This document shows, piece by piece, positions 23,601-35,231 of a stretch of 64,000 nt of DNA. The stretch spans positions 62,504,844 to 62,568,843 of the forward strand of contig OY992540.1 of NCBI GenBank assembly GCA_963921195.1, in the 5' to 3' direction. The number at the start of each line of letters is the position of its first letter. The stretch's first letter is position 1. Source of the stretch: Pegoplata infirma. Its lineage: Eukaryota; Arthropoda; Insecta; Diptera; Anthomyiidae. The notes beneath the pieces are model-generated. The model did not search any database. It was not told the DNA's origin and saw nothing but the letters and a program-made list of their open reading frames with translations. Made by a program: the position numbers and the translations under genes.

Positions 23601-25002
23601 AAAAAAACATTCTAGGAAAAGTACTTTTTGAAAATTCCTTTTCTTTAGGGGTAAAAATAATACTTATGGTACTTTTTATATATCCTGAAATAATGATCAT
23701 AGAAACATTGATGTTTGGAATGAAGGATCCCTAAGTGCAAACAAATTCTGGAAAAAGTATTTTTTTAAATTTCCTTTTCTTAGGGGGTGGAACGGGTAAA
23801 AATTTAAACTTTAGGTACGTTCTTATTTCCCGGTAGTAATAGCGCTAGAATCTTGAAATTTGTAGCGTAGAATCATTCGGTAAAAAAACATTCTAGAAAA
23901 AATACTTTTTGGAAAATCCGTTTCTTAGTAGGGTAAAATGGCTAAAAAAGTGTACTTCCGGTAATTTTGAAATTTTCTGACGTAATGGTTCTAGAAACTT
24001 AAAATTTTGGATGTAAAATTCTTCGGTGAAAACCAAAATTTTGGGAAAAGTACGTTTTGGAAATTCCGTTTATTACCGGGGTTAAAAAGTAAACTTTTTA
24101 TATTTGCTGAAATAATATTCCTAGATAATTGCAATTTGTAATGTAGGATCCATCGGTGAAGAAAAAACATACTGGAAAAGTACTTTTTGGAAATTCCGTT
24201 TCTAACGGGGGTAATAAAGTGTAATTTTGGTACTAATATTTTTTTGTTCCTTTAATAATTGTCTTAGAAGCTTGAATTTTGGAATGTGGGGTCCTTCGGT
24301 GAAAAAAACAATCTGCTATGCTAAAGTATTTTTATTTTCGTTTCTAGAGGTGTAGAAAAGTGTTTTTTTATACTTTTTATACTTCTTGAAATAATGATCC
24401 TATGCTGTGAAAATTTGAATGCTGTATTCTTTAGTGAAAAAATATTTTGGAAAAAGTCCTTTTTGGAAATTCTGTCGTAAAGAGCATAAAAAAAGTGTAA
24501 GTTTGTTTCAGAAAAAAAAAGATTTTTGAAAAATTTAATTTTAAGTGGAAATGAAAGGAATGAAACTTGCATGGAGATTGAATTGGAAATAAAATGAAAT
24601 AGAACGGGGAACGAAATGGAATAGAGCGGGGAACAATATAGAATGATATTTTTTACTAAAATTTTTCGTATTAAACTTTTTAACTCCATATTTTCTCTCT
24701 ACATGTTTTTTTACCCAAAATTTTTTTTATTCCAATTTGTTTTTTCACTGAAATATTTATTCACTCAAGATCCAAAATCCCGATATAAGGGCTCAAAAAT
24801 TGTCAAAATCTTTTTCACCGGAACGTACATGACAACGTACCACCGAAATTATTCAAATTTTATTGTTTAAGTTATTCAATGAAATATTATTTTATGAAAG
24901 ACTTAAACGTCCACACTTAAATAAAATAAAGGTTATATATGAGTATTTTTTTGAAATCGGTAGGGTAATCCTGATCCTTCTATTATCCAGTATTTAACAA
25001 AA

Positions 25003-25032
25003 CCGGTAACGAAGTTCCGGCGGGCGAGCTAG
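25003..25032 (+). other. Helitron 3' hairpin and CTAG terminus
   Basis: CCGG(T)AAC-GAA-GTTCCGG forms a stem with one bulged T, followed by an 8-nt spacer and CTAG. The same feature is present in the other two copies. Confidence 0.85.
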
Positions 25033-25749
25033 TCTTTAATAAGTGTAAAAACCACTCACAAATCAAATTTGAGGCAATTTGATTAGGCTTATATTTGTTA
25101 AAAAAAAAACCGCTTCAACTGAATATCCGGCGAAATTTTCACAAGGGGCCTAAGTCCAAAACTGGTCCGATGATTATCATATTTGATAAGGTTATTTAAA
25201 TACGCGTTAAACAAACACAAACAAAATTTTAATTAAATATTTTCTATTTTCATGAAATTTGAGAGATTTTTGTGAAAATCGGGAAGGTGGTTTGTATGGG
25301 GGCTATAAGAAGAACTGGTCCGATTTCTTTAAAAGTCGGAATGGTGATTTATGAAAAAACACGTTTACCTGCCAAATTTCGAAAAGATACCTATTATAAT
25401 TCAGTTATTATAGTCATTTGAGCCAAAACTAAAGTAGACCTTTGTCTGGGGGTTGGGTCCGATATGGACCGATTTTTTTCAATTTCAATAGGCTTCGTCC
25501 TTGGGCCAAAAGAGGCTTATGTTTCAAATTTCAAGTCAATTGATTAAAAATTGCGACCTGTATTGTGTTTACACCGTTTACATGGACAGACGGACGGACG
25601 GACGAACATCGCTAAATCGACTCAAAAAGTGATTCTGAGTCGATCGGTACACTTAAAGGTGGGTCTAGGACCAATATTTCGGGTAGTTACAAACATCAGC
25701 ACAAACTCATTATACCCTGTACCACAGTGTGTTGTAGGGTATAAAAACA

Positions 25750-27050
25750 AACATTACCTATTTATAATATTAGTATAGATTTCATTTTGAACTTTATTAT
25801 CAGTCTTGTTTCTATAGCAAAGTTAAAGAAACAAAAATTTTAAGAAAACATTTAATAACATTTATTTACAAATAATATTATTTTTTAGTTAAGCTAAAAT
25901 TTTTCATCTCCGTCTCAATAAATTGTCTTTTATTGAAAACAGGCATCCATAGTTTTCCTTTATATTTATTTATTAGGGAGACTTCTGTTTTGTAAGAAAA
26001 TTTATGAATATTATTGTGAAAAATTTAGCAATGAAACATTTTACTTTAATAGTAAAATGTTCTTCTTTAATAGTAAAATGTTTGATTGTAGATTTTGAAG
26101 TTGTTATAAAAGTAAATTGAAGATTTTGAAATAATTGCCACTGTTATGTTTATTTCCAACCTTTATTTCTTACCTATCCCATGCTCTTACAATCCCAATT
26201 ATTTTATATATATTTTTTGTGTGCCTTTCAATTTCTTCATCCTCTTTATTCACTTACTGTAGCATTGATTTGTAAGTCAACATCTGTTATTTGAAATTGA
26301 ACGACAATATCTGTAAACATCCTTTTTTTGTATGCACATGAATTGGATATCTACGTCACTATCATAGTTTTGTTTTTATATCATCAAAATCTGTAGACAT
26401 TCTATACTCTGAAATTGAGGTACAAAATTACGTCTATTTTTAGTTCATCTTTGACTTTTTATTTTTTGTTTTTATTTTTATTGCTATGAAATCAATTTTA
26501 TTTAAGTGTTGAATACAATCAATCGTTATAAAGTTTTTATATCCTCTACTTATTGTTAGTGAAATCAATAAATTTAAGAAATATTAAAAAAAAAATGTGA
26601 GCAATATTCTAAATAAATTCTTTCTAATCAGCAGAATCTGTTGATTGGACAGACATTACTCATATGGCACTCATTTTGGGGCATGTGAGAAATCTGCTGA
26701 TTTTAGCAGACGGGCTTTGCCAAATTTCTGTCTAAATAATCTAGGTCGAATTAGCAGAGATATCTAATTACAGCTAAAAATGTTCAATACGTATGAGTGA
26801 TATTATTGCATCTCCATTATTAAATGAAGAACGTAGCGTATGAGTGACATTTGTATAACAAATTAATATTAATCATACGCTTCGGCATACTTTTTTAAAA
26901 TAATCATGCAGCCTTACAAAAGAAAAATAAAATAAATTTAAAATCGACATATTATCGAAAATCGACCTCAAAAAAATGTATGGAAAATTTGAAACATAAT
27001 ATAAAATGTTTGTTAAAATAAACTTTTTATTTTGATTTCGTACGGGCCAT
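25750..27050. other. Unclassified AT-rich sequence
   Basis: No gene. 26625-26790 carries AATCTGCTGATTTTAGCAGA and CTAAATAATCTAGGTCGAAT phrases that also occur at 3625-3760, an uncharacterised dispersed repeat. 26030-26090 has a short tandem TTTAATAGTAAAATGTT. Confidence 0.5.
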
Positions 27051-27099
27051 AGTGCTTTCAGCATTGTAAGTAGCAGTCAAGGATCCATCTAACTTTTTT

Positions 27100-27310
27100 A
27101 TTAAATTGGGGCGTGCCGTCAAATCTTAACTTTCGAATTTTGTATCGTAATACCTGCATAACGATGGCCATGAAAGAGGTGATTGTGGAAAAATTTATCA
27201 ACCAATTTTGAAAGGTCATCTTCAGTCGGAAACCAGCGGTCAAAGTTTGAAAAATAAAGTATTTCGACCAAAATTTATGTCCGAATTTTTTGACCGAATT
27301 CAGCTGAAAA
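27100..27310 (-). pseudogene. Coding-like relic of an unidentified repeated sequence
   Basis: The minus strand reads VKKFGHKFWSKYFIFSNFDR, later WFPTEDDL, then KFFHNHLFHGHR before a stop. A related text lies at 59850-60000 (minus; KFGHEIFSK and LPTEETL) and a third at 28300-28415 (plus; KFFHKFPPNQLFRGH). The shared residues suggest a once-coding mobile or multicopy gene. I do not recognise the family, and the resemblance could be purely at DNA level between non-coding repeats. Confidence 0.35.
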
Positions 27311-27413
27311 ACTAGGAATTTTTTCGAAATTTATGTAAAAATATTTAGAAAATTCCGATTTTGGTCCACAGATGCTGATTTTCAAACACAAAAATTATTT
27401 TTTATCCAAATTG

Positions 27414-27953
27414 CCCAGGCAGAAAAATACGAACGGGAGAGCGCTGGCAAAGTACCCTTTATGGTCGCTTCTGTGCTGGGAAAGCATCAGAGTTTAGTAC
27501 TCTCCCAGCGTCCAAAATGATAACCACGGTAAAAAAAATGGGAAGTATCTAAATTGCATAAGTCGCGAAGACACAACTGTTTTTGGTGTTTATTTGAATA
27601 AAAAATTTTATAAAATTAGGATAAAATATTGATTGACTAATTTATTAGGATAAAAACATGTTGGACATACTTTGAAATATTTTCTAGGTCCCGGAAAAAT
27701 GTTTAAAAGTTTTTCACGTCCCAGACACAAATTTTTTTTGGCTTTATTTTTATACCCTACACCACTCTGTGGTACAGGGTATAATGAGTTTATGCTTATG
27801 TTTGAAACTACCCGAAATAATAGTCCTAGATTATTTGAACGGATTAGGCAAACCCCTTGCAAAGCACATTTTTTTTCATACTACCTTATACACAAAAAAT
27901 AAAGTGCTTTGCCGAGACTTTTTCTGTGGAACGGTTGGCAGTTTCTGCCTGGG
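27414..27953. mobile_element. CCC...GGG element, family gamma, TSD tg
   Basis: CCCAGGCAGAAA at 27414 is answered by TTTCTGCCTGGG ending at 27953. The flanks are tg (27412-27413) and tg (27954-27955). Removing the element and one tg restores a plain AAATTGGTTCC. The termini match the 4.28-kb element at 34089. A short subfamily-2 DINE end (27745-27835) lies inside. No coding frame. Confidence 0.8.
27745..27835 (+). mobile_element. DINE-like subfamily 2 terminal fragment
   Basis: TATACCCTACACCACTC..GTGGTACAGGGTATA followed by AATGAGTTTATGC and CTACCCGAAATAATAGTCCT, the complement of the end at 25650-25743. Only about 90 bp remain. Confidence 0.75.
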
Positions 27954-27989
27954 TGGTTCCAAAAGTTCGAAAATGTTTAGTATGTTATC

Positions 27990-28200
27990 TAAAAAATATT
28001 AAAAAAATATTTTGGTCCAAAAATGCTGATCAGCGACTATGGTTCACAGATGCTGATCAGCATTTGTGGGCCAAAATCATGTTTATATATATTTTCTCAA
28101 TATTTATCACACAACGTACTTAACATTTTCTAACTTTTAAAACCAATTTGGCTAACAAATAATTTAAATGTTTAAAAATCAGCATCTGTTGACCAAAATC
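27990..28200. repeat. GCTGATCAGC palindromes
   Basis: GGTCCAAAAATGCTGATCAGC, then CACAGATGCTGATCAGCAT within about 60 bp. ATGCTGATCAGCAT is a perfect 14-bp palindrome. Half-site versions (GATGCTGATTTTC, AATCAGCATCTG) occur at about 27370 and 28175. Confidence 0.6.
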
Positions 28201-28299
28201 AATATTTTGGAATTTTTTAAATATTTTTCCAATAAATGACGCCGGATTTGGTTAAAAAAAATGGGCCATGAAATTTAGTCAAAAACGTCATTTCTTTAA

Positions 28300-28415
28300 C
28301 AGATGCCCTTGCAAAATTTTTTCATAAATTTCCCCCCAATCAGCTTTTCCGTGGCCATCTTCGGCAGGTATTACGACACGAAATTCAAAAGTAAAAATTT
28401 GACGGGATACCCAAG
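28300..28415 (+). pseudogene. Coding-like relic, related to 27100-27310
   Basis: The plus strand reads KFFHKFPPNQLFRGH up to a stop. The matching DNA text is GTGGCCATCTTCGGCAGGT versus ATGGCCATCGTTATGCAGGT in the other copy's sense strand. Function unknown. Confidence 0.3.
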
Positions 28416-28424
28416 TATATATAT

Positions 28425-28690
28425 TATCGATCAGTGATAGATTCTTAAATTTTAAGATTCTCTGTAAGACACGAGACAGTCCCAAATAAAAGAGTCTCAG
28501 ATTCTTAGACATTTTTCTTACAGGAATAGTTTTATTTTCTTAGACACTTTTCCTATCAAAAAGTCTCAGATTTTAAGATTTTTTTTTTAGAAAGCTATCA
28601 GACTTTGAGACATTTGCTTTTAGAAAAACTTTCAAATTCTAATCTATTTTTCTTATAGAAAAACATTTAGATTCTGGGACATTTTTCATT
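28425..28690. repeat. Decayed TCTCAGA satellite with a DINE fragment
   Basis: Phrases AGTCTCAGATTCTTAGACATT recur at irregular spacing, a mutated form of the 35-bp satellite at 39615. AAGTATATATATTATCGATC at about 28412-28431 is a DINE remnant. Confidence 0.5.
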
Positions 28691-29330
28691 TTTTTCACCA
28701 TTTTTTTTTTTTACAAATTTTTTTTTTTCGTCAAATTTTTTTTTCATCAAATTTTTTTTTTTCATCAATTTTTTTTTTCATCAATTTTTTTTTTCATTCA
28801 TTTTTTTTTTCATCATTTTTTTTTTCATGAAATTTTTTTTTTTTCATAAATTTTTTTTATTATATTTTTTTTCATCAAATTTTTGTATCATATTTTTTAT
28901 TATCAATTTGTTTCTCCCCGGCTAAAAATGAATTGTATATGAGCATATATGAACACATCTGACCATACATCATTACTTCGAAAACATATATGATCATATA
29001 TGAACATATATTAAAATTGGCGCTTATTCAATATATGACCATATATGGTAAAACGTATGATAATATGCGATCATATATTGGCCCATCCTTAACATAAATT
29101 ATCATATATAATCGTACATGAGCTTGTATACATTATTTTTAGCCGGGTCACCAAATTTTTTTTTTCATATTTTTTTTCATCATTTTTTTTTTACATCAAA
29201 ATTTTTTTCTTTTCATCAAAAAAATTCATCAAAAATTTTGGGTTCATTAAATTTTGTTTAACATAATTTTGTTTTTCGTGAAAAAAAAATCATTTTTTTA
29301 CCAAAACTACTTTTTCACCAAGTCTAAGCT
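28690..29330 (-). repeat. TCATCAATTTTTTTT minisatellite with MITE inside
   Basis: Complement of the array at 2280-2812, continuing with the unique flank AAATTTTGGGTTCATTAAA also found at 2235-2280 in complement. It is interrupted by the MITE at 28917-29147. Confidence 0.8.
28917..29147. mobile_element. CCC...GGG MITE, family beta, TSD tc
   Basis: CCCGGCTAAAAAT at the left and ATTTTTAGCCGGG at the right. The flanks are tc (28915-28916) and tc (29148-29149). The 231-bp interior is filled with ATATGATCATATAT palindromes. It is inserted in the TCATCAA minisatellite, so its limits stand out sharply. Confidence 0.9.
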
Positions 29331-29364
29331 TTTCGCATAAAAATTTTCCATTTGTTTATAAAAT

Positions 29365-29510
29365 GTACATAAAACAAGTGAGAGTGTTATATTCTTTGGT
29401 GCCGAATCTTTTATACTCTTTAAAATGTAAAAACACTTTTTTGCACTTATTTTTGCACTCACTTGCGAAATGTACAGATCTTTTGGTTTTTAACATGATA
29501 ATGTTTTTAG
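29365..29510 (-). mobile_element. DINE subfamily 3 end fragment
   Basis: ACAAGTGAGAGTGTTATATT, then GCCGAATC and TTTATACTCTTTAAAATGTA, in the arrangement seen in complement at 2065-2165. Confidence 0.7.
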
Positions 29511-29574
29511 GCTGGTGTCAAAATTTTTAAAAATTGCAGGACGCCACCTCAGTTTGACTATAAAAGCTAACGAT

Positions 29575-29720
29575 TAACAAAAAAGAAAATTGGAATTACT
29601 GTTTTTTTTATTTTCTTAAAACCAAAAATTTTTGTAACTTGGGTTTGTGACTTGGATAATAATTCACCTCGTGGGGAATAAAACAAATATGCACCAGCTG
29701 GTGAATAAAATGTAACATAA
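29575..29720 (-). repeat. Twin-palindrome module, copy 2
   Basis: TTCACC-TCGT-GGGGAA (29663-29678) and CACCAGCTGGTG (29692-29703). The flanking TAACTTGGGTTTGT and AATGTAACATAATTATTTT also match copy 1 in complement. Confidence 0.75.
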
Positions 29721-29724
29721 TTAT

Positions 29725-30310
29725 TTTGCATCAATATTTTTTTTTTCATCCATATTTTTATTTTCCTCAATATTTTTTTTTTTCATCAATATTTTTTTTT
29801 CCTCAATGTTTTTTTTTTATCAATATTTTTTTTTCATCAATCAATTTTTTTTTTTCATCAATATTTTTTTTCATATTTTTTTTTTCATTAATATTTTTTT
29901 TCATCAATATATTTATTTTTGATCAATAATTTTATTTTCATCAATATTTTTTTTTTTTTTCATCAATATTTTTTTTTTCATCAAAATTTTTTTTCATCAA
30001 TATTTTTTTTTTTTTTTCATCAATATTTTTTTTTTCATCAATATTTTTTTTCATCATTATTTCTTTTTCATCAATATTTGTTTTTTCGTCAATATTTTTT
30101 TTTTTTTCATCAATATTTTTTTTTAATCAATATTTTTTTTTTCATCAATATTTTTTTTTTTTCATAACTATTTTTTTTATCAATATTTTTTTTTTCATCA
30201 ATTTTTTTTTCATCATTATTTTTTCATCAATATTTTTTGAATAAAATTTTTTTTCATCAATATTTTTTTTATCATAAATTTTTTTCATCAATATTTTTTT
30301 CATATTTTTT
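29725..30310 (-). repeat. TCATCAATATTTTTTTT minisatellite
   Basis: About 35 degenerate units of 15-20 bp. The long frames here are Phe/Ile/Asn/His repeats read from the array and are not proteins. Confidence 0.95.
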
Positions 30311-30845
30311 GACAAAAGTGCACATTACGGAGCACAAAAATTTTTTGGGGGAAACGCGAAATTTAAATTTAAGGTGCTGAGCCCCGGACCCATCTTTTTT
30401 TTCATAAACAAGTTTTTTATCGACAAATACAGACAAACAGATTCATGGATATCACTAAAATGTCTTAGAAACCTTAACGGATGAGTAATATATAAACATA
30501 ATAGGATCCTCGAACGATATTTCGATGTGTTTTGCATCGAGTGACAAATTAATATCGCGTTATTTTTTCTAGAAAAATTTTGCTTTAGAAAGATCACCTA
30601 TTTATTCAGCAAAACATTATCATGATTCAATGGTTTGGGCAAGAGTACAAACTTCGCAGAAATTTTTAATGGGGTCCTCGACTGATATTTCAATTCGTTT
30701 TGCATGGAATAGCAAAGTAATATAACATTATTTTTTCTAAAAAAAACTTCGCTTTGGCAAGTACACCCAAATCTTCCGCAAAACATTATCATGATTTAAT
30801 GTTTTGGGCAAGAGTACAAAATTCGCAGGCATTTTTTAATAATAT
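30311..30845 (-). repeat. Two copies of the GGGGTCCTCGAC module
   Basis: 30480-30640 and 30650-30840 each hold ACGATATTTCGATGTG or CTGATATTTCAATTCG, then TTTTGCATGGAATAGCAAAG-like text and AACATTATCATGATT. They correspond to 1880-2050 and 47690-47885. They resemble a degenerate DINE end (compare GACCGATATTTCGATGCGTT). Confidence 0.6.
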
Positions 30846-32221
30846 CCGTCAAAAATTATAGTTACATGCATTTGAACCAAAGAGAATAAATTCAATTTTA
30901 TTTTGGGAGTGCCGAAATACACTTTCCTTGTAAATTATAGGAAAACCCAACGATAGAATTCAGTTCTAATGGCGGAATCGAATTTAGGAGGCGAAAATAC
31001 ATAAAAATTAGTGGATCTAGTTAGTGGGTCAGAACCTTTTTATATTTTTGTGGTTCTCTGTAGTTTGTGAACTTACTGTTGTGAAAGTCAAGAGTTGTTC
31101 CAGAAATACAACTCTACATAAAGAATAGGCATCTACATTTTTGGTTTGTTAGGTGATAACAAACATTTCTACCAATAAAATTTACACCTATTCGACGCTA
31201 AAAAAATCTTACAAGGAATTCTCGTAATTTTACAAGGTTTTTTCCCAATAAAAATTTCGTGCTTTTCTTATCCCTTCTGGATCTGCGTATATATTATATA
31301 CTAAAAAAAAAGATATATGACTGACACAATTAGTTGCTTAAAACTAACAAAAAAAATAAAATAATAACTAAATAAATGGTAGAATTAAATTTTGAGTTAA
31401 AAAACTAATATTTGAACAAGTGTTTTAAAATTTTTTTTCTTAACTAAACAAATTACATATTTTTGTTTTTGAACCATTATATGAAAAACATTTTTATGAT
31501 TTTACTAATTACTAAAAATACATATATTAAGAATCTTATTTAATTTTCCTAGATTTTACCTAAATTTTTTATTTCATTCCCATTAGTTTAATCTCTTAAA
31601 CATATCATTTAATTACATTTTTCTTGCAACTTTTGTGTGACTCGTTTAACATTATCATAAAACTAATCGTTTTTTTCACATTTTTTTGTGTCTTATCCAT
31701 TTACATCTAAATGAGAAGTTCATTCAACCATATTATCGTTGCCAAAAAAAGATGAAATGTAACTACACAGCATCACCATATGTAAAAGTAAATTTTCTGT
31801 ATCTAATTTTCACATTGCACTGTTTGGCTGATCTGCTGATTGCCTACCAGTTAGTCATCTAGCCAGTCACTCAGTCAGCCAGCCGACCGGCCCGTATCCT
31901 CCCTTGGTTATCAATAGTTTTGCATATCGACCTATTAACGATTTGAGTGTTTGTGTTTTGTTGTTATTTTTTTTTACTTTTGTTATTCTATAAAATTTAA
32001 TTTATGTAGCAAAAATTTTTTTGGGCATTTGTGTTTGCATAGTTTGGCAATATAAGAGCAATTAATAGACCGCATCGTAACCACTTCAAATGACCGCAAT
32101 AGCTTATGCAGTAGTAAAAGGTTTTAAAATACTCTCTAAATGCATAAATATTTTTAAGAGGTGCAGGAAGGTGTGTGAGTCAGCCGATGTAGAGAAATGG
32201 TGGTGGCATCCATTTTTATTA
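30846..32221. other. Unclassified sequence, no gene seen
   Basis: 31190-31250 has a TTACAAGGAATTCTCGTAAT fragment of the TACACTC-type MITE. 31850-31890 has a short CAGT/CAGC tract. The remainder shows no repeat pairing within the window and no coding frame. Confidence 0.5.
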
Positions 32222-32229
32222 GTTATCAT

Positions 32230-32886
32230 CAGGGAAACCAAAAATATGCAGTATCATGTTTTTTCCTGTGCATTTTATTGATAAATGGGTAAGATATTTA
32301 TCCGTTTCAGAAGTTTTTAAGAAATCTGGCATCGATTTGTTAGAGCATATTTTTCCATATTTTAGCCTTAAGAGCATATTTTTGCATATTTTAGGTTTAA
32401 GAGCATATTTTAGCATAAGAGCATATTTTTAGAGCATATTTTCAATTTTTAGAGCATTTTTCCACTTTTTAGAGCATATTTTTACATTTTTAGAGCATTT
32501 TTTTTAATTCTTAGAGCATTCTTTTCCAATTTTTTTTATGACAACATGTATTTTTAAATTTTTTATCGGAATTGTGACGATTGTTTCCCATTTGGTCTGT
32601 TCTTGCTTCATATCGGTATATGAAACTATGTTTTCTTTAGATTCAGCAACTTGGCAGAAAACATTAAGGAAAATATTTTTGTAGAACATATTTAACCCTC
32701 TTACTATCGCACATAACTGTATTTGGAGGGTCTATTCTCTAACAAAATGTAAAAAACAAAACAAAAAAGGGGACATAAAATTTTTAAGAGCATATTTTTA
32801 TTGTTTTTAGAGCATATTTTCCGTTTTTAAGGGCATTTTTTAAGCGCATAAAACGTGTTTTTTAGAGCATATTTTTTGTTTCCCTG
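32230..32886. mobile_element. hAT MITE with perfect 8-bp TSD (657 bp)
   Basis: CAGGGAAACCAAAAATATGC at the left and GCATATTTTTTGTTTCCCTG at the right, one mismatch apart. The flanks gttatcat (32222-32229) and gttatcat (32887-32894) are identical. Subterminal AGAGCATATTTTT repeats lie at 32338-32530 and 32780-32870, as in hAT elements where they bind transposase. The middle (about 32504-32689, minus strand) has a 61-codon frame of fairly normal composition that could be a scrap of transposase. I cannot identify it. Confidence 0.93.
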
Positions 32887-32894
32887 GTTATCAT

Positions 32895-33557
32895 CATGTG
32901 TTCGTTCATGACTGTTCGTTCATGCATAGCCATTGTTATCTCTTAAATTAAATTTGTCGTTTGTTGCTGCTGGTGTTTTGTTTCTTATTTGTAATTGTTA
33001 TTGTTAGTTTTTAGGTGCATTTGAAATTTAAATTTAAACTAACCGGAAGTTTGGGAATTTAACTTCTAATTTAACTCTAATTTTGTGTAGGACATCGTAA
33101 AACCTTCTTCGTCTTTCTCTTCCTCTCTGTCTCTCTTTATTGTTGGCTGGTGTAATTGTAAGTAAAATTTGATACTAAAAATATTTGTCCGTAAGGAAAA
33201 ATCTCTGATTCTGGAGTTAAAATATCTTTCAAGGCTGAATGAATTAAAATCAATTGAAAAACATAGAAAAAATCCAAGTTATTTCTATAAGTCGCTTTTA
33301 AAAATAAAATTCAGTAAAAAAAATTTTGAAAAAAAAATTAACTTAAAGATTTCTTCTCAAGTTTTCTTCTATTTTGTTCCCCGTTACATTCCATTTCGTT
33401 CTATGTGGATATTATTGTGGATATGGGGTCTTTGACAAAAGTGTTCTGTCATAAATTAAAATATATCAAAAACAAATAATGATACAGGTCTCATTCAGGT
33501 TCCAAATAATATGTAATGAGACACCCTTTAAAAAGGCAATCACCAATTTTTTATTTT
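32895..33557. other. Spacer with a Helitron relic
   Basis: 33100-33140 is a TCT/CTC-rich pyrimidine tract. 33340-33425 holds GTTCCCCGTTACATTCCATT, the short-repeat zone of the Helitron in minus orientation. No gene. Confidence 0.5.
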
Positions 33558-35231
33558 TATACCCTCCACTCTAGTGATAGAGGGTATATCTAAGTTTGTC
33601 ATTCCGTTTGTAACACCTCGAAATATTGGTCTAGGAGCCCATAAAGTATATATATTCATGATGCTCGATCGATTTTAAGACGATCTAACGATATCCGTCC
33701 GTCCGTCCGTCCGTCCGTCTGTCTGTTGAAAACACGCTAACTTTTGAAAGACTTTACGAAGGATCCTCAAGTTTGGCGTATATGTTGGGCATTTACCTGG
33801 TCAGGTTCGTATTGCAATCCAGTGAAATCGGTCCAGTGGTTTAAAAGTTATGAGCAAATGACTGAATTTCGGCAAGGGTTTTTCGTGAATTTACGAGATA
33901 AAAAACAAGATAACTTTCAAAAAGCAATTCTGAGGATGCTGAAGCCCGACATATATATTTGTCGTTCCCCTGGGCTGGTTCGTTTAGAATTTCATTCAAA
34001 TCGGTCCAGTGGTTCAAAAGTTATTAGCAAATCCGTGAATTTCAGATTAGCTCATCTTAAATTCTCGTGTTGAAAACCCGTTAAACATCCCAAGCAGAAA
34101 TTGACGACGGTTATAAAAAAAAAGCGTTCTGAAAGCACTGTAACAAAAAAAGAACGTTCTCAAAACGTTATTTTCGAACGCTTTGCGAGCGTTTTCGAAA
34201 AGCGTTCTGAAAGCACTGTAACAAAAAAAAAGCATTATCAAAACGCTTTATTCGAACGCCTTGAGAGCGTTTTCGAAAGCACTTTATTAACAAAATGCAT
34301 GTTCGTTTCAAAATTAAATGGTTTTAAAGCAGTTTTTGCAAACGTTTTTAAATTTTTTTCGAAGTACATACAAGTATAGTATTCTTTTAGATTATACTCA
34401 ATTTTAAACAAATTGTTATAAAAACATTTTGTTTAATCAAATTAAATAATTTTTCCCTACCACCACATTGAAAACGCAAAATTTTGAAAACATAAAACAT
34501 TTTTTAATTTGTAAATCTATTTTAAGTTTTATTATTATCATTTATTCAAAAGAGTTATAGCAATAGTTTCGTTATAAAATTTACAAATAATGCATTTAAC
34601 TTCTACAATATGCACACTGACTTCAATAACATCTTCACGTAAATTTTCAACGTTATAAAGTCCTATTTCTTTTGATGAAATTGGATAGACAAAATAATCG
34701 TTTATTTCATTAAAGATGTTGCCTTTTAAATATATATTACTAGCTTACCATCCCGGTACTTCGTTACCGGTTGTATTGAATATCGGACAATAGAGGGATC
34801 AGGATTACTCTACCGATTTTAAAAACATCTTCTACGTAGTCTTTGTTTTATTTTCTTGTGGACGTTTAAGTCGTTCGTAAAATAATATTTCAATGAATAA
34901 TTTAAACAATAATATTTGAATAACTTCGTTAAACTAAAATAACGTTATCATGTTCGTTCCGGTGAAAAAGATATTGAAAATATTCCAGCCCTTATATCGG
35001 GATTTTGGATTTGGAGTGAATAAATATTTCAGTAAACAATGAAGTTTAAAAAAAGTTTGAATGAAAAAACATATAGAGAGAAAAAATATGGAGTAAAAAG
35101 AGTTCAATACGAAAAATTTTGGAAAAAAGTATCATTCCATATTGTTCCCTGCTCTATTCCATTTCGTTCCCCGTTCTTTTCCATTTCATTTCGAATTCCA
35201 TTTTCTTTCGTTCCATGTAAGTTTCATTTAA

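Larger units (their letters stand above)
20973..25032 (+). mobile_element. Complete non-autonomous Helitron, copy 1 (4060 bp)
   Basis: It starts TCTATATATATAAAAGAG after an A (20972) and ends GAGCTAG before a T (25033). This is the Helitron rule of a 5' TC, a 3' CTRR and insertion between A and T with no TSD. A hairpin, CCGGTAACGAAGTTCCGG (25003-25020), lies 8 bp before CTAG. Order inside: GTGA/CTGA microsatellite, seven 146-bp units, a 16-bp minisatellite of about 89 units, decayed 146-bp units, GGGGAACGAAATGGAATAGA short repeats, 3' end. No Rep-helicase frame is present, so it relies on a helper. Confidence 0.9.
20240..25743 (-). mobile_element. DINE-like element, subfamily 2, split by a Helitron
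   Basis: The left part (20240-20972) holds about five degenerate units with GTGGGCGTAAAAGTGGGCGT and CGTGGTCGATGAAAC, like the CCACGCCCAC repeats of fly INE-1. The right part (25033-25743) has ACAGACGGACGG, a TCGATCGGTACACTT block and TATACCCTGTACCACAG...GTAGGGTATA at 25711-25743. It differs from subfamily 1 in the internal block and end. The Helitron lies between the two parts. Confidence 0.75.

Noticed and set aside
24321..24870. Overlapping frames of 122 and 75 codons on opposite strands
   Set aside because: They lie in the 3' part of a non-autonomous Helitron and are AT-biased (Phe, Ile, Lys, Ser) without any Rep or helicase motif.
29726..30167. Long Phe/Ile/Asn/His reading frames
   Set aside because: They translate the TCATCAATATTTTTTTT array in two frames and no protein is supported.
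33744..34073. 109-codon frame on the plus strand
   Set aside because: It reads through DINE-1 sequence that recurs non-coding, with stops, in copies F and I.
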